Part shown: in pieces, positions 6,105 through 6,596 of the stretch
Layout: the number at the start of each line of letters is the position of its first letter
How positions within the stretch are numbered: the stretch's first letter is position 1
NCBI GenBank assembly: GCA_015494485.1
Contig: WGBF01000187.1
Span: 1-6,596, forward strand
Length of the DNA: 6,596 nucleotides
Direction of reading: 5' to 3'
Source of the DNA: a bacterium
GTDB lineage: Bacteria > Calditrichota > Calditrichia > RBG-13-44-9 > J042
The notes under the pieces: generated by a model
What the model was told of the DNA's origin: nothing
Database searches by the model: none
The model's input: only the letters and a program-made list of their open reading frames with translations
Made by a program: the position numbers and the translations under genes

Positions 6105-6596
6105 ACCCAATCTACAATCTCCAATTGTTGCCATAATGCAGCCCTATCTCTTTCCATATATTGGGTATTTTCAGTTAATGGCATTGGTTGATGTTTTTGT
6201 GGTATTCGATGATGTTCAGTATATTCGGCGGGGGTGGATTAACCGCAACCGCATTTTGGTAAATGGAAAAGCCCAGTGGTTTACAATCCCGGTAAAAAAA
6301 ATGCCGCGGGATGCCCTGATTAATCAGGGGCAGTTTCTTATTGATGACCGTGTTCGGAATAAAATATTACGGACGCTGGAAACCCAGTATAGAAAGGCCC
6401 CGTTTTTTAAAATGACATTTCGCTTAGTAGAGGAAACTTTGAATTATCCAGATACAGCGATTGTCCCGTTCTTAGTCCATCACTTTGAATTAATAAAAAA
6501 TTATTTAAACATAAAAACGCCCCTGAAGCTTAGCAGCCATCTGGATTACAATCGTGGTGCTAATGCTGAAGAGAAAATTATTCACATTAGTAAAAT
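6094..6596 (+). CDS. WbqC-family protein, 3'-truncated by the window end
   Basis: The frame stays open from the ATG at 6094 to the window edge (167 codons plus two bases), with no stop seen. The N-terminus carries the WbqC-family (PF08889) hallmarks IVAIMQPYLFPYIGYFQL (11-28), VVFDDVQYIRRGWINRNRI (36-54) and WFTIPVKK (62-69). Family members are usually about 220-240 residues, so roughly a quarter is missing to the right. The start at 6094 has only GGAG at a 15-base distance, but the conserved IVAIMQP segment lies upstream of the next in-frame ATG (6136), so 6094 is preferred, with likely coupling to the overlapping aminotransferase. The family recurs in O-antigen and other surface-glycan clusters; its biochemical role is not firmly known to me. 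The DNA here looks more AT-rich than the fumarase region. Confidence 0.9.
   Translation, partial: MLPKPNLQSPIVAIMQPYLFPYIGYFQLMALVDVFVVFDDVQYIRRGWINRNRILVNGKAQWFTIPVKKMPRDALINQGQFLIDDRVRNKILRTLETQYRKAPFFKMTFRLVEETLNYPDTAIVPFLVHHFELIKNYLNIKTPLKLSSHLDYNRGANAEEKIIHISK

Noticed and set aside
1..6596. CRISPR array, insertion sequence, phage, toxin-antitoxin or defence system
   Set aside because: There are no spaced direct repeats, no transposase or integrase motifs, and every sizeable coding region is accounted for by metabolic or glycan genes.

Overview
The window reads as ordinary chromosomal DNA from a Gram-negative-type bacterium. It is compact, has mid-range GC (judged by eye), and contains a housekeeping block followed by the start of a surface-polysaccharide block. 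A BrxA/BrxB-type bacilliredoxin points to a bacillithiol-using or related lineage, such as Firmicutes, Deinococcota or the Bacteroidota/FCB assemblage. A WbqC-family protein beside a sugar aminotransferase and a glycosyltransferase favours an organism with decorated surface glycans. Several genes have clear Shine-Dalgarno (SD) sites, which argues against typical Bacteroidota, where these are usually weak. An FCB-group relative (for example Calditrichota or KSB1-like) is my guess from protein flavour only; no 16S or marker gene is present.

Layout. Positions 1-158 are non-coding and hold a strong intrinsic terminator (minus strand). A minus-strand two-gene operon follows (159-1615): a bacilliredoxin and, two bases after its stop codon, a zinc-less medium-chain dehydrogenase/quinone-oxidoreductase-type enzyme. 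An 84-base divergent spacer with a good minus-strand promoter separates it from a plus-strand SAM-dependent methyltransferase of unknown substrate (1700-2347). This gene converges on a class II fumarase (2391-3776, minus), with a GC-rich hairpin in the 43-base gap. A second divergent, AT-rich spacer (3777-3907) precedes a plus-strand run of three genes: a GT4-type glycosyltransferase (3908-4948), a DegT/DnrJ/EryC1/StrS aminotransferase (4980-6104), and a WbqC-family protein that overlaps it by 11 bases and runs off the window end (6094 onward).

How the genes work together. The first operon looks like a cytosolic thiol-redox or electrophile-stress pair. Fumarase is a TCA-cycle enzyme that sits alone. 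The last three genes look like the head of a longer glycan operon: the aminotransferase would make a nucleotide-linked 4-amino sugar (or 3-amino sugar), the glycosyltransferase would add a sugar, and the WbqC protein would act in the same pathway in an undefined way.

I do not see a clearly new system, CRISPR array, mobile element, tRNA or rRNA. The most useful leads are the methyltransferase with two Cys-Cys pairs divergent from the bacilliredoxin, and the aminotransferase/WbqC pair, whose sugar substrate is undetermined. No gene-free stretch exceeds 300 bases.
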